Source of the DNA: Allobaculum mucilyticum
GTDB lineage: Bacteria; Bacillota_I; Bacilli_A; Erysipelotrichales; Erysipelotrichaceae
DNA length: 64,000 bases
Direction of reading: 5' to 3'
Assembly (NCBI RefSeq): GCF_022701195.1
Contig: NZ_CP078089.1
Span: 2,356,001 to 2,420,000 of the forward strand
Below the pieces are notes generated by a model. It saw only the letters and a program-made list of their open reading frames with translations. It did no database searches and had not been told where the DNA came from. Below, one piece after another: positions 28,357 to 37,425 of this stretch (the first letter of the stretch is position 1; each line of letters opens with the position of its first letter). The position numbers were made by a program, and so were the translations under genes.

Positions 28357-30594
28357 TCAGGAGCGGTCTGTGCGTTCCTGACGGTTTGGACGGCGATTGC
28401 GTCTGCGGCCATTGCCTCTGTTTTCGTCTTTGCGTTCGTTTCTGTTTTCGTTTTTATTCTGGCGGTCAGCACGTTTCTGGACTCTCGCATTTTCATCCCG
28501 CATCGAAAGAGCGATACGTTTGCGGGGAATGTCGACTTCCAGAACCCGTACAGTAACAACCTGGCCGGTATGAACGACAGAAGCCGGATCGCTGACAAAA
28601 TGGTCAGCCAGCTGAGAAATATGAACCAGACCATCTTCATGCAGTCCAATATCGACAAAGGCACCAAAGCTTGTAACGTTGCGCACTGTACCTTCCAGTT
28701 TCATGCCAGGCTGCAGGTCTTCCAGGTGAAGAACGCCTTTGAGCAGGATCGGTCCATCCAGGCTTTCACGCGGGTCAAGTCCCGGGTTGGACAGCTCTGT
28801 AAGAATATCCGCGACGGTATAGCGGTCGCTGCCAAGCTCATTGGCAAGACGGACCGGATCGAGAGAGGCGAGTTTCTTTTTGAATGCGTCGGTGCGCAGA
28901 TCATCCAGAGACAGATGCGCGCGCTCAAGCAGGCGGTTGGTCAGATCGTAGCTTTCCGGATGAATGCCGGTGTTATCGAGCGGATTGCTTCCGTCGATGA
29001 TGCGCAAAAAGCCGATGCTCTGTTCGAAGACGGTTTCGGAAAGCAGGTCAGAGAGTTCGCTGCGATCGGTAAACGGATGTTTCTCTCTGGCTTTGAGGAT
29101 CTTTGTGATCTGCGGCTTTTTGAGACCCGCAACATGACGGAGCAGGGAAGGTGAAGCGATATTGACGTTGACGCCGACACGGTTAACGGCTTTGTCGGTA
29201 ACGAAGTCGAGTGCTTCTTTGAGCTGCTTCTGGGCGACGTCATGCTGGTACATGCCAATGCCTAAAGACTGCGGATCGATTTTTACAAGTTCAGAGAGCG
29301 GGTCCTGAACGCGGCGTCCGATCGAGATCGCAGAACGCTCTTCAACCGGCAGATCCGGGAACTCTTCTTTGGCGAGTTCAGAAGCGGAATAAACCGAAGC
29401 GCCGGCTTCGGAACCGATGATATAGGAGATTTCCGGGAAGTCGCTGATGAGTTCGCTGATGAGATCGATGGATTCACGGGACGCTGTGCCGTTTCCGATG
29501 ACAATAAGTGTCGGATGGTACTTATGGATGAGCTCTCTGGTTTTCTTTACCGCATCCTGATAGAAGCGGCTGTCCGGCTTGATGTCGGATCCATGCTTGA
29601 ACGGATAGACAACGCACGTATCAAGCAGAGCACCTTCTTTGGAAAGAACCGCAAGCTTGCATCCATTGACGTAACCCGGATCCCAGGAGAGAAGAACCTG
29701 TCCTTTAAGCGGACGGGCCATGAGCAGATGCTCAAGGTTGGACGAGAAGCCCGCAATTGCGGTGTCATGCGCTTTTGTACGCAGTTCAGCACGGATTTCA
29801 CGTTTGACGGAAGGCAGGATCAGACGGATCAGTGCGTCATGAATGACCTCCATCAGATACTCGCGGCCAAGCGGTTTATGGATGACTGTACGGGCAATCA
29901 TGTTTTCAAGCTTTTCGTTGTCGCTGGTGATGGTGACGGTCAGGACTTTTTCTTTCTCTGCCCGATCCAGTGCAAGCGTGCGGTGCTCAGGCATCGAGGC
30001 GATCGGGTTGGAGAATTCATAATAAGTCTGGTAGACGCCCTGTTCATCCTGAGCATCCTTTTTCAGGGTCGAGGTAATGGATTCGTGCTTTTCGATCCAT
30101 TCACGGACCATCTGCCGGATGGAAGGCGTATTGGCAATGCGCTCAGCCAGAATGTAGCCGGCCTGTTCACGGGCTTCATCATCAAGAGAAGCCGGATCAA
30201 TGCTCTGATTCCAGAGCTTGTCTGCCGTTTCGCCAAAGCCGGCTTCCATAGCGAGCGATGCTTTGGTTTTGCGTTTTTCCTTGTAGGGACGGTAGATCTC
30301 TTCAAGAGCTGCCTGTGTGGAGGCATCCTGAACGGACTGTTCGAGTTCAGCATTCAGGACGCCTTTTTCTTTCAGAGCGTTAAGGATAGTCTCTTTGCGT
30401 GCATTGAGGGCGGTCTGGTATTTAAACGTCTGCTCAATAGCCCGCAGCTGATCTTCATCCAGAGAGCCGGTCTGCTCTTTGCGATAGCGCGCAATAAATG
30501 GAATCGTTCCGCCTTCTTCCATCAGATCCAGTGCGCTCTGGACCTGCTTTTCGGAAAGACTGAGAAGGGAAGCGATTGTTTCAACTGTATTCAT
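28357..30594 (-). CDS. tex: Tex-family S1 RNA-binding transcription accessory protein
   Basis: A 745-residue Tex/YdcI-type protein that binds nucleic acids and affects transcription and stress tolerance. Typical marks: TIPFIARYRKEQTGSLDEDQLR near the start, the YqgF/RNase H-like region with LLSWDPGYVNGCKLAVL, the double helix-hairpin-helix GVNVNIASPSLLRHVAGL, and the C-terminal S1 domain (GMKLEGTVRNVTSFGAFVDIGLHEDGLVHISQL). A basic tail (QNKNENRNERKDENRGNGRR) follows S1. Start at 30594 suits family alignments but has no clear binding site. The in-frame ATG at 30642, with an AGGA 7 bases upstream, would add 16 residues and cannot be excluded. Confidence 0.95.
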   Translation of the reverse strand: MNTVETIASLLSLSEKQVQSALDLMEEGGTIPFIARYRKEQTGSLDEDQLRAIEQTFKYQTALNARKETILNALKEKGVLNAELEQSVQDASTQAALEEIYRPYKEKRKTKASLAMEAGFGETADKLWNQSIDPASLDDEAREQAGYILAERIANTPSIRQMVREWIEKHESITSTLKKDAQDEQGVYQTYYEFSNPIASMPEHRTLALDRAEKEKVLTVTITSDNEKLENMIARTVIHKPLGREYLMEVIHDALIRLILPSVKREIRAELRTKAHDTAIAGFSSNLEHLLMARPLKGQVLLSWDPGYVNGCKLAVLSKEGALLDTCVVYPFKHGSDIKPDSRFYQDAVKKTRELIHKYHPTLIVIGNGTASRESIDLISELISDFPEISYIIGSEAGASVYSASELAKEEFPDLPVEERSAISIGRRVQDPLSELVKIDPQSLGIGMYQHDVAQKQLKEALDFVTDKAVNRVGVNVNIASPSLLRHVAGLKKPQITKILKAREKHPFTDRSELSDLLSETVFEQSIGFLRIIDGSNPLDNTGIHPESYDLTNRLLERAHLSLDDLRTDAFKKKLASLDPVRLANELGSDRYTVADILTELSNPGLDPRESLDGPILLKGVLHLEDLQPGMKLEGTVRNVTSFGAFVDIGLHEDGLVHISQLADHFVSDPASVVHTGQVVTVRVLEVDIPRKRIALSMRDENARVQKRADRQNKNENRNERKDENRGNGRRRNRRPNRQERTDRS

Positions 30595-30854
30595 AAGGAC
30601 AAGTCTAGAGCCGACGCCCGTCAAAATCAAAACAGGATGCGCCATGAGACCATCCTGAACTCGACAGAAAAGAGAGATTGTGCTGAAAACGGAAGAAATG
30701 GTGAACAAAAGAAGCAGAAATGAGGAATTTGGAATGTATTTTCTAACAGCCCGCACAGAAAAACCGCCTTTTTTCACGGTTTCTAACTCTGTTTGGCAAA
30801 ATAGAAGAGACGCAGACAGAGAGGATTTCCTTCTCTGCAAAGAAAGGTGACGCA

Positions 30855-31592
30855 ATGTCCGATTTTCATGAAAAGGAATCCAGCAACCCAGTCTGCAAAG
30901 AAATCCGCCAAGCGCTGAAATCGCATGCCAACTCGCGCAGAGCAAAGTTCAATGCCTCGATTGCACCGGAAATCGACAGCTCGCGCTTTCTTGGACTGCT
31001 CCGGCCGCAGATTCAGGAGATCGCAAAAAAGGTGGATCCGGATTCTGCCAGGGTCTTTCTTCAGGATCTTCCGCATGAATACTATGAAGAAGACATGCTT
31101 CATGTCCTGCTGCTCAATCAGATCCGCGACCCCAAAGAAGCAGAACGAGAAGTGGACGAATTTCTGCCTTACATCACTTCCTGGGCGATCGCAGACTCTT
31201 TACGCTTCCAGAAGCTTTCCGATCACGATCTGCTAAGCCTTGCCAGAGTGTATCTGGATAAAGACAGTCCGTATGCAAAACGGCTTGGCATTCTGTGGAT
31301 CCTCTGCAGAGGGCTGAAAAGAGACGATGCAGACAAGTGGGTTGATCTGGCCTTGCAGGCGGATGCGGATGGAGAAATCGATCAGCTAAGCGCCATGAAA
31401 GGATGGATGCTCTGCGAAGCAATGATCGTTAACCCGAAGACGGCTCTTCCAAGAATTGAAGACGAGGCGCTCGCACTTCCGGTTAGACGCAAAGCAATAT
31501 CGAAATGCATGGATTCAAAGCGGATTGATGCAAAGACAAAAGAGCACCTGCGGGCTGTTCGAAACAGCTTTGGCAGGAAGATAACCCGCTAA
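30855..31592 (+). CDS. AlkD-like DNA alkylation repair (HEAT-like) protein
   Basis: A 245-residue all-helical protein of the DNA alkylation repair family. Members such as AlkD excise N3- and N7-alkylated purines using HEAT-like repeats. Matching features are an N-terminal helix with the YYEEDMLHVLLLNQIRD pattern, the TSWAIADSL segment (the NWD-type catalytic loop region), and YAKRLGILWILCRGL. AAAGGTG lies just before the ATG. It is transcribed divergently from tex. The usual loop aspartate seems to be in AIADS, which should be checked by alignment. Confidence 0.85.
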   Translation: MSDFHEKESSNPVCKEIRQALKSHANSRRAKFNASIAPEIDSSRFLGLLRPQIQEIAKKVDPDSARVFLQDLPHEYYEEDMLHVLLLNQIRDPKEAEREVDEFLPYITSWAIADSLRFQKLSDHDLLSLARVYLDKDSPYAKRLGILWILCRGLKRDDADKWVDLALQADADGEIDQLSAMKGWMLCEAMIVNPKTALPRIEDEALALPVRRKAISKCMDSKRIDAKTKEHLRAVRNSFGRKITR

Positions 31593-31670
31593 GCCCTGCG
31601 TAAATGTCAGAGGCTTACAGTAAAAGAGATACAGATCATCAGACAATCAGATCATCAAGGAGGTTCTTAT

Positions 31671-32372
31671 ATGCCTGGTACACCATATTCCGGTTATCCC
31701 AACCCGGGATCGAATGATCCCCGTTATTCTTCGCAGGGAATGCCAAATCCTTCCATACCTTCCGGTCCTGGACAGGTTCTGTTTCAGTCCAACGGCGGAA
31801 CGCAGGATTCGTTTATTCTGCGCTATGTGATTAATGCTGCAGTCATTCTTCTCGGTATTATCCTGCTGTTTGCGAATGGATTCTTAGAACCGATCATCGA
31901 CTCTTTCAAAGCGATTATTGAAGGACTTTTATTCATCCGATATCTTTCCAACGTGCTTGGCTACTTTTTCTCGTGCATCCTGGGCCTGCTCTGGAATATC
32001 ATCCGGTTAGCTTTCCGGATTTGCCTGATCGCCGGCGGTATCTATTGCATCTATAAGAACGTAAAGAAATCCAAAGAACAGCTGATCATCACAACATCGA
32101 CCGTTTCGGGTGTTGATATCAAAGGCATGGGATTTTCTGTACCGCTTGGCGATGTCATCAATGCTGAGCTGATCAAGTCGAAATATCCCAACTTCCTGAA
32201 CGTCAAATACGGCGAAGGCGTTGCCATTGAAACCAGACAGGGCGCCATCCGCGTTGAATCGATTTTCCATGCCCAGCAGGCTGTCAGTCTGCTCAAGCAG
32301 CAGACTGCCGGAAACCGTCCTGCACGTCCGGCCGTTCCTAACATGCCAGCTGCTCCGCAAAGACCATACTGA
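31671..32372 (+). CDS. Membrane protein with proline-rich N-terminus and C-terminal cytosolic domain
   Basis: 233 residues, no recognised family. The first 45 residues are rich in Pro, Gly, Ser and Asn (PYSGYPNPGSNDPRYSSQG). Two or three hydrophobic segments follow (about 50-75, 80-105 and 105-128), then KNVKKSKEQ and a beta-rich domain (IITTSTVSGVDIKGMGFSVPLGDVINAELIKSKYPN), which reads like a PH-like protein-binding fold, and a Pro/Ala tail. Low-complexity ends around membrane helices suggest a scaffold role, but that is inference. AAGGAGG lies 8 bases upstream. Confidence 0.75.
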   Translation: MPGTPYSGYPNPGSNDPRYSSQGMPNPSIPSGPGQVLFQSNGGTQDSFILRYVINAAVILLGIILLFANGFLEPIIDSFKAIIEGLLFIRYLSNVLGYFFSCILGLLWNIIRLAFRICLIAGGIYCIYKNVKKSKEQLIITTSTVSGVDIKGMGFSVPLGDVINAELIKSKYPNFLNVKYGEGVAIETRQGAIRVESIFHAQQAVSLLKQQTAGNRPARPAVPNMPAAPQRPY

Positions 32373-32465
32373 TCTTCTGCCATATAGATGCCGTCTGCCT
32401 GCACCGAAGAGCTGCATGCGGTGTTCTGTATAAATAAAACACAATTATTCTGCTGAAAAACTTTA

Positions 32466-32503
32466 CAAAAGGGTCCGAACGAACAATGTCCGGGCCCTTT
32501 TTT
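32466..32503 (+). terminator. Terminator before the thrS T-box
   Basis: AAAAGGGTCCG pairs with CGGGCCCTTTT, followed by more T. Its T-run overlaps the -35 of the next promoter. Confidence 0.8.
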
Positions 32504-32530
32504 GACAGGCTGAACATGCAGTTCTATAAT
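32502..32530 (+). promoter_or_regulatory. Consensus sigma-A promoter of the thrS T-box transcript
   Basis: A perfect TTGACA (32502-32507), a 17-base spacer and a perfect TATAAT (32525-32530). Initiation is expected near 32537. Confidence 0.92.
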
Positions 32531-32536
32531 CGAGAC

Positions 32537-32797
32537 AACGATGCTGAAAAGGACATGGTCCGGCAGAATTTGGATGCAGAAAGAAGAGCGGCTGATGAAA
32601 GCTCTTTGAAGAATCGCCGGATTACTCCCTTGGAATCGCCCCTGAAAAGGTGTGCCGTTACTTCGCGTTAAGAAGTTCAAGAGCAGCCGGCCCGGCTGGA
32701 AACGGATTTTATATACAGAAGAAATCCGCACGGGCTGTCTGAATTAAGGTGGTACCGCGCACGGCAAGCGTCCTTAACTGGATTCCTGCCGTTTTTT
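32537..32797 (+). ncRNA. T-box leader controlling thrS
   Basis: The hallmark T-box AAGGTGGTACCGCG lies at 32746-32759. The antiterminator forms from TTAAGG (32744-32749) and CCTTAA (32772-32777). The competing terminator pairs ACGGCA (32761-32766) with TGCCGT and ends in T6. Upstream, CGGATTT/AAATCCG makes a clean stem III. Uncharged tRNA binding would favour read-through. Threonine specificity is inferred from the gene downstream; I could not place the specifier codon with confidence. Confidence 0.92.
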
Positions 32798-32981
32798 GTA
32801 TGTCCGCCTGGTCATGCACCTGCAGGCAGAATCCTTACTGACCGCAAACATTTTGAACAGAAGGGAAGCACAGACTGACGTGCCGTCTTCTTTGTTACTC
32901 AGCCTGTTTTCTTCTGTACATTCGTGTTTTATGCGGTCTTAACACTCTACACATATATAAGGAAAGGAATTAGGAACTGTA

Positions 32982-34733
32982 ATGGAACTCGTTAACATTC
33001 TTGAAGATGAACATCTTTCGACTCTGAACCACTCCGCAGCTCATCTGATGGCCCAGGCTGTTAAACGTCTTTACCCGCAGGCTAAGTTCTGGGTAGGACC
33101 GGTTATTTCCGACGGCTTCTACTACGACATGGATCTTGGCGATGTCAGCCTGACTGAAGATGATCTCGTCAAAATCGAAAAAGAAATGAAGAAGATCGCC
33201 AAAGACGGCAAGCGCATTGTCCGTCGCGAGATTTCCAAAGCCGAAGCTGAGGAAATGTTCAAAGACGATCCGTATAAAGAAGACCTGATCTCCGGTCTCG
33301 ATGACGGCACTATTTCTATTTATTCGCAGGGCGAATTCACCGACCTCTGCCGCGGACCGCACGTTGAGTCCGTTAAAGAACTGAAAAATGTCAAGCTGCT
33401 CAAGCATTCCGGTGCGTACTGGAAAGGCGATAAGAACAACAAGATGCTTCAGCGCGTCTACGGTATTGCCTTTGATACTAAAGAACAGCTCGATGAATAC
33501 ATGGCTGCTCTGGAAGAAGCTAAAAAACGCGACCACAAAAAACTTGGCCGCGAAATGAACCTCTTTACGGTTTCTGAATATGCTCCAGGCATGCCGATCT
33601 TCCTGCCGGATGGCATGATTCTGCGCAACATCCTGGAAAACTACTGGTACGACATCCATGCAAAGAACGGCTACAAGTTCATCAAAACGCCGATCATGAT
33701 GTCCAGAGAACTCTGGGAGCGTTCCGGTCACTGGGATCACTACAAAAACAACATGTACACATCCAAAGTGGATGACCGCGACTTTGCGATTAAACCAATG
33801 AACTGCCCGGGTGCCCTTCTTGTTTACAACAATGATCTGCACTCTTATAAAGATCTGCCGCTTCGCATTGGCGAACTTGGTCAGGTACACCGTCATGAAG
33901 CGTCCGGTGCGCTGAACGGTCTGTTCCGCGTCCGTACCTTCACACAGGACGATGCCCATATCTTCGTTACGCCAGATCAGATCGAATCCGAGGTTAAAGG
34001 CGTTCTGGATCTGATCGACCAGATCTACGGTGTCTTCGGTCTGCCGTATTCCATCGAACTGTCCACACGTCCGGAAAAAGACTACATCGGTACTCTCGAA
34101 ATCTGGGACAAATCCGAAAAAGCTCTTGCGGATGCCTGCGTCAAAGCCGGCAAAGACTATGTCGTTAACCCTGGCGACGGTGCCTTCTACGGACCAAAAC
34201 TGGATATCCATATTAAAGATTCCCTTGGCCGTGACTGGCAGTGCGGTACGATCCAGCTCGATATGAACCTGCCGGAGCGTTTCGAATGCACGTATGTTGA
34301 TGCAGACGGTTCAAGAAAAACACCGCTCATGCTGCACCGCGTTATTTACGGATCCATCGAACGCTTCATCGGTATCCTGATTGAGCATTTCGGCGGACAC
34401 TTCCCGCTGTGGCTGGCTCCGCGTCAGTTCGTTGTTATCCCTGTTCATCAGGAAAAACACGTTGAATACGCGAAGAAAGTTGCGGATGAACTCGAGAAAC
34501 TCGGCATGCGCGTTACTGTTGATGACCGCAACGAGAAACTTGGCTATCGCATCCGTGAAGCACAGATGAAGAAGATTCCGTATCAGATTGTTGTCGGCGA
34601 CCGCGATATCGAAAACGGCACGGTTACCGTCCGTAAATCCGGAAGCAAAAAAGAACAGACCATGGCACTGTCTGATGCCCTGGCAGCATTTAAGAAAGAG
34701 GTAGATGAGAAATGTCTTTTCAGCGCACAGTAA
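32982..34733 (+). CDS. thrS: Threonyl-tRNA synthetase lacking the TGS domain
   Basis: Class II synthetase that charges tRNA-Thr. At 583 residues it is about 60 shorter than the usual enzyme: it opens at the editing domain (STLNHSAAHLMAQAVKRLYP) and has no N-terminal TGS/N1 domain. Editing residues are retained, HSAAH near the start and CRGPH. The catalytic core is complete: motif 2 region LGQVHRHEASGALNGLFRVR, the zinc-site Cys in MNCPG, and motif 3 IERFIGILIEHFGG. The anticodon-binding domain runs from about 480. GGAAAGGAATTAGG precedes the ATG. Controlled by the T-box upstream. Its last 22 bases overlap the following lipoprotein gene. Confidence 0.96.
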   Translation: MELVNILEDEHLSTLNHSAAHLMAQAVKRLYPQAKFWVGPVISDGFYYDMDLGDVSLTEDDLVKIEKEMKKIAKDGKRIVRREISKAEAEEMFKDDPYKEDLISGLDDGTISIYSQGEFTDLCRGPHVESVKELKNVKLLKHSGAYWKGDKNNKMLQRVYGIAFDTKEQLDEYMAALEEAKKRDHKKLGREMNLFTVSEYAPGMPIFLPDGMILRNILENYWYDIHAKNGYKFIKTPIMMSRELWERSGHWDHYKNNMYTSKVDDRDFAIKPMNCPGALLVYNNDLHSYKDLPLRIGELGQVHRHEASGALNGLFRVRTFTQDDAHIFVTPDQIESEVKGVLDLIDQIYGVFGLPYSIELSTRPEKDYIGTLEIWDKSEKALADACVKAGKDYVVNPGDGAFYGPKLDIHIKDSLGRDWQCGTIQLDMNLPERFECTYVDADGSRKTPLMLHRVIYGSIERFIGILIEHFGGHFPLWLAPRQFVVIPVHQEKHVEYAKKVADELEKLGMRVTVDDRNEKLGYRIREAQMKKIPYQIVVGDRDIENGTVTVRKSGSKKEQTMALSDALAAFKKEVDEKCLFSAQ

Positions 34734-35698
34734 AACTTTTCACCATTGGAGCAGCAGTTCTGGGAATGGCCGGCTGCTCGACGGGCAGTACGACTGCTTC
34801 GTCGGCTGAATCTTCTGTAAAAGAAGAAAGCTCTGCTGTGACCAGTACTGTTTCCAGCGAAACAGCTGTCAACGTTAATCCGCTCAAAGTCCTTTGCCCG
34901 CAGGGCGCTCCGGCTCTGGCTACTCTTGGCCTGGAGAAAGACGATGCGTCTGTTGAATATGTTGAAGGTCAGGATCTGCTCGTTTCTGAACTGTCCAAAA
35001 AAGACGGCGAGTACGACATGATCGTTGCACCAGTCAACGTCGGCATCAAAACCTGGAAAGAAGCCGAAGCATATGAAATGTACGGCGTTCTGACCTGGGG
35101 CAACCTGTATGTTGTTTCCAAAGATGCTGAGTGGAACGAACCTGGCAAAACAATCGCTCTCTTTGGTGAAGGTGCTGTACCTGGACTTGTTTTCAACACA
35201 CTCTATCCGGATCTGCAGGCAACTGCTGAATACTATCCATCCGTAGCTGAAGCTTCCGCTGCAATCATCGCCGGAAAAGCTGATGCTGCACTGCTCGCAC
35301 AGCCTGCTGCTGCCGGTGCAATCAATAAAGCTGCACAGAACGATCTTGCTCTTGAGACCGTAGCCGATCTGCAGAGCGAGTGGCAGGAAAAAGAAGGAAC
35401 AGAGAAGAAGGGTTACCCGCAGGCTGCTCTGTTCGTTAAAAAAGGCAAAGCCGATGACTACAGCGCTGCTATTGAAAAGATGGCAAAATTCATCGATGAA
35501 GCTGACACTGCCCGCATTGAAGAAGCTGTCGATCTGATGACTCCGGAAACACTCGGCGTTCCAAGTGCTAAACTTGCTGCAGCAACTTGGAAAGAACAGA
35601 ACATCCATCTTGAAAAAGCTGCTGATGTCAAAGATGACCTGCAGAAATTCCTGGATGTCTTTGGTCTTGCCATTCCTGAAGGCCTGATTGCTGAATAA
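34712..35698 (+). CDS. Substrate-binding lipoprotein (NMT1/THI5-like)
   Basis: A 328-residue exported lipoprotein. The signal ends in a lipobox (VLGMAGC), followed by a Ser/Thr/Glu-rich linker. The mature part has the two-lobed periplasmic-binding pattern of ABC substrate proteins: LKVLCPQGAPALATLGL, then DMIVAPVNVGIKTW, YEMYGVLTWGNLYVVS, and an AIIAGKADAALLAQPAAAGAI hinge. That pattern suggests the NMT1/THI5-like group (small organic ligands). It starts inside thrS (ATG at 34712, 22-base overlap) in another frame, so the T-box may influence it. No permease or ATPase gene is adjacent. The ligand is unknown. Confidence 0.85.
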   Translation: MSFQRTVKLFTIGAAVLGMAGCSTGSTTASSAESSVKEESSAVTSTVSSETAVNVNPLKVLCPQGAPALATLGLEKDDASVEYVEGQDLLVSELSKKDGEYDMIVAPVNVGIKTWKEAEAYEMYGVLTWGNLYVVSKDAEWNEPGKTIALFGEGAVPGLVFNTLYPDLQATAEYYPSVAEASAAIIAGKADAALLAQPAAAGAINKAAQNDLALETVADLQSEWQEKEGTEKKGYPQAALFVKKGKADDYSAAIEKMAKFIDEADTARIEEAVDLMTPETLGVPSAKLAAATWKEQNIHLEKAADVKDDLQKFLDVFGLAIPEGLIAE

Positions 35699-35784
35699 TC
35701 GAACAGAGTTCTAAGTCCCGATTCAGGCATGTTGATACGGCTGGCTCATGACTGTCTGCTACACTGCAGGCAGGAGATGAGATC

Positions 35785-35988
35785 ATGCTGACAGAAGAAC
35801 AGGCTCACATTCAGTGGCTGAAAGACAAAGCGCAGTCTCTTGGACTGACCTTTGATCAGTACATGCTGTTTCTGATTTTTGAAACGCTCAATCACGCAAG
35901 CGTTCTCCAGACTGGACCGCTTACACGTGCTCCATGGGAGAATGAAGAACAGCAGACTACAGAATCTGACGGAGAAGGAAACCTTTAA
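35785..35988 (+). CDS. Small acidic protein of unknown function (67 residues)
   Basis: Opens MLTEEQAHIQWLKDKAQSLGLTFDQYM, probably an amphipathic helix pair, and ends in an acidic tail (ENEEQQTTESDGEGNL). It has no membrane segment or signal. AGGAGATGAGATC precedes the ATG, and a terminator follows, partly overlapping the coding end; these signals support a real gene. I recognise no family. Confidence 0.7.
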   Translation: MLTEEQAHIQWLKDKAQSLGLTFDQYMLFLIFETLNHASVLQTGPLTRAPWENEEQQTTESDGEGNL

Positions 35989-36006
35989 ATCCTTCTCCGT
36001 TTTTTT
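35970..36006 (+). terminator. Terminator overlapping the end of the 67-residue gene
   Basis: ACGGAGAAGG pairs with CCTTCTCCGT, followed by six T. Confidence 0.88.
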
Positions 36007-36246
36007 GCGCTTTCTGCGATTCTGGCTCTAGTTTGAGTTCCTTTGATTCTGCATACAGTTTTCAGACTGCTCACAATCAAAGGGAAGAAGGCAGAGAAAA
36101 AGCCCGGCACAAATGCCGGGAAACGTTTATAGTCTTTCTGAACAGAGGCTGATTTTGCGGATCTTCTGATCACGTGTCTTTATAACCTCTTTATCTCCAC
36201 AATAAGATATAGAAAGAAAATACTATATATAGAAAGAAGGGCTTAG

Positions 36247-36831
36247 ATGAAAACCGTCTGGATTGCTACGGGAAACCCGCATAAGACTGAAGAATTTGCC
36301 GCCATGCTCGGCGATGACGTTCAGGTCAAAACACTCAAGGATCTCAAAGAAGAACCGGAGATCACAGAAGATGGAACATCCTTTGAAGAGAATGCGCTGA
36401 TTAAAGCCAGAGCGCTGCATGCGATTGTTCATGAGCCGGTTATGTCTGATGATTCCGGTCTGGAAGTCGATGCGCTCGATAAAGCGCCAGGCATCTATTC
36501 CGCCCGCTTCATGGGAGAGGATACCGACTACACCGCCAAGAACAATGCCATCCTGGATGCCATTAAAGATAAGAAGGGTGAAGAGCGCAGTGCACGCTTT
36601 GTCTGCGCAATTGCCTGGATTGAAGAAGACGGCACCGAACATGTCTACCGTGGAACGATGGAAGGATACATCAATGACAGCATCAAAGGCGACCATGGCT
36701 TTGGCTACGATCCGATTTTCTACTACTCGCCATTTGGAACAACCAGTGCAGATGTAGATCCTGAAGTGAAGAACAGTGCGAGCCACCGCCACAATGCGCT
36801 TGTTCAGCTGGAGAAAGACTGGTCGAAATGA
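36247..36831 (+). CDS. rdgB: XTP/dITP (non-canonical purine NTP) pyrophosphatase
   Basis: HAM1/RdgB house-cleaning enzyme that hydrolyses XTP, ITP and dITP to monophosphates. Family motifs are clear: WIATGNPHKTEEF at the start, TSFEENALIKARA, MSDDSGLEVDAL, PGIYSARF, and the C-terminal GDHGFGYDPIF and SHRHNAL. The length of 194 residues is typical. An AGAAAGAAGG site precedes the ATG. Its TGA overlaps the ATG of trmL (ATGA), so the two are translated together. Confidence 0.96.
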   Translation: MKTVWIATGNPHKTEEFAAMLGDDVQVKTLKDLKEEPEITEDGTSFEENALIKARALHAIVHEPVMSDDSGLEVDALDKAPGIYSARFMGEDTDYTAKNNAILDAIKDKKGEERSARFVCAIAWIEEDGTEHVYRGTMEGYINDSIKGDHGFGYDPIFYYSPFGTTSADVDPEVKNSASHRHNALVQLEKDWSK

Positions 36832-37358
36832 TTCATATCGTTCTCTATGAGCCGGAAATCCCGGCTAATACAGGCAACGTCATCCGTACAGCGATGGCAA
36901 CAAACTCTGTCCTTCATCTGATTGAACCGCTTGGCTTCAGCCTGGAAGACAAATATCTGCGCCGGGCAGGCATGGACTACATACGGGATGCCGATATCCG
37001 CATCTATCCAAACTGGGAAGCCTTCACAAAGAAGCATCCTGAAGAGCAGTGCTACTTTGTGACCCGTTATGGAAAGCGTCCGCCATCATCCTTTGACTTC
37101 TCAGATCCCGATAAGGATATCTATTTTGTTCTTGGCAAGGAGAGCACAGGCGTTGATAAGCATATCCTCAAGCGCAACCTGGATCGCTGCATGCGTCTGC
37201 CAATGGTTGCGGATGCCCGCAGTCTGAATCTTGGCAATACAACAGCCGTTGTTGTCTATGAGGCTCTTCGCCAGCAGAATTATCCGGGACTGTCCTTTAC
37301 AGAACAGCTCAAAGGAGAAGACTTTCTTGAAAACCTGGATCCCGATGCTCTTTCCTGA
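36828..37358 (+). CDS. trmL: tRNA (cytidine/uridine-34 2'-O)-methyltransferase
   Basis: SPOUT-class enzyme of 176 residues that methylates the wobble ribose of some leucine tRNAs. Marks: MIHIVLYEPEIPANTGNVIRTA at the start, the GKESTGVDKHIL loop and the knot region RLPMVADARSLNLGNTTAVVVYEALRQ, which binds S-adenosylmethionine. It overlaps rdgB by four bases and is followed by a terminator. Confidence 0.95.
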   Translation: MIHIVLYEPEIPANTGNVIRTAMATNSVLHLIEPLGFSLEDKYLRRAGMDYIRDADIRIYPNWEAFTKKHPEEQCYFVTRYGKRPPSSFDFSDPDKDIYFVLGKESTGVDKHILKRNLDRCMRLPMVADARSLNLGNTTAVVVYEALRQQNYPGLSFTEQLKGEDFLENLDPDALS

Positions 37359-37393
37359 TCCAGCCTGTCAAACACAGATTCAATATAGATAAT

Positions 37394-37425
37394 GGCCGTA
37401 CGGTGTGTACGGCTTTTCTTTTTCG
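37394..37425 (+). terminator. Terminator after trmL
   Basis: GCCGTAC pairs with GTACGGC over a short loop, followed by TTTTCTTTTT. Confidence 0.88.
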
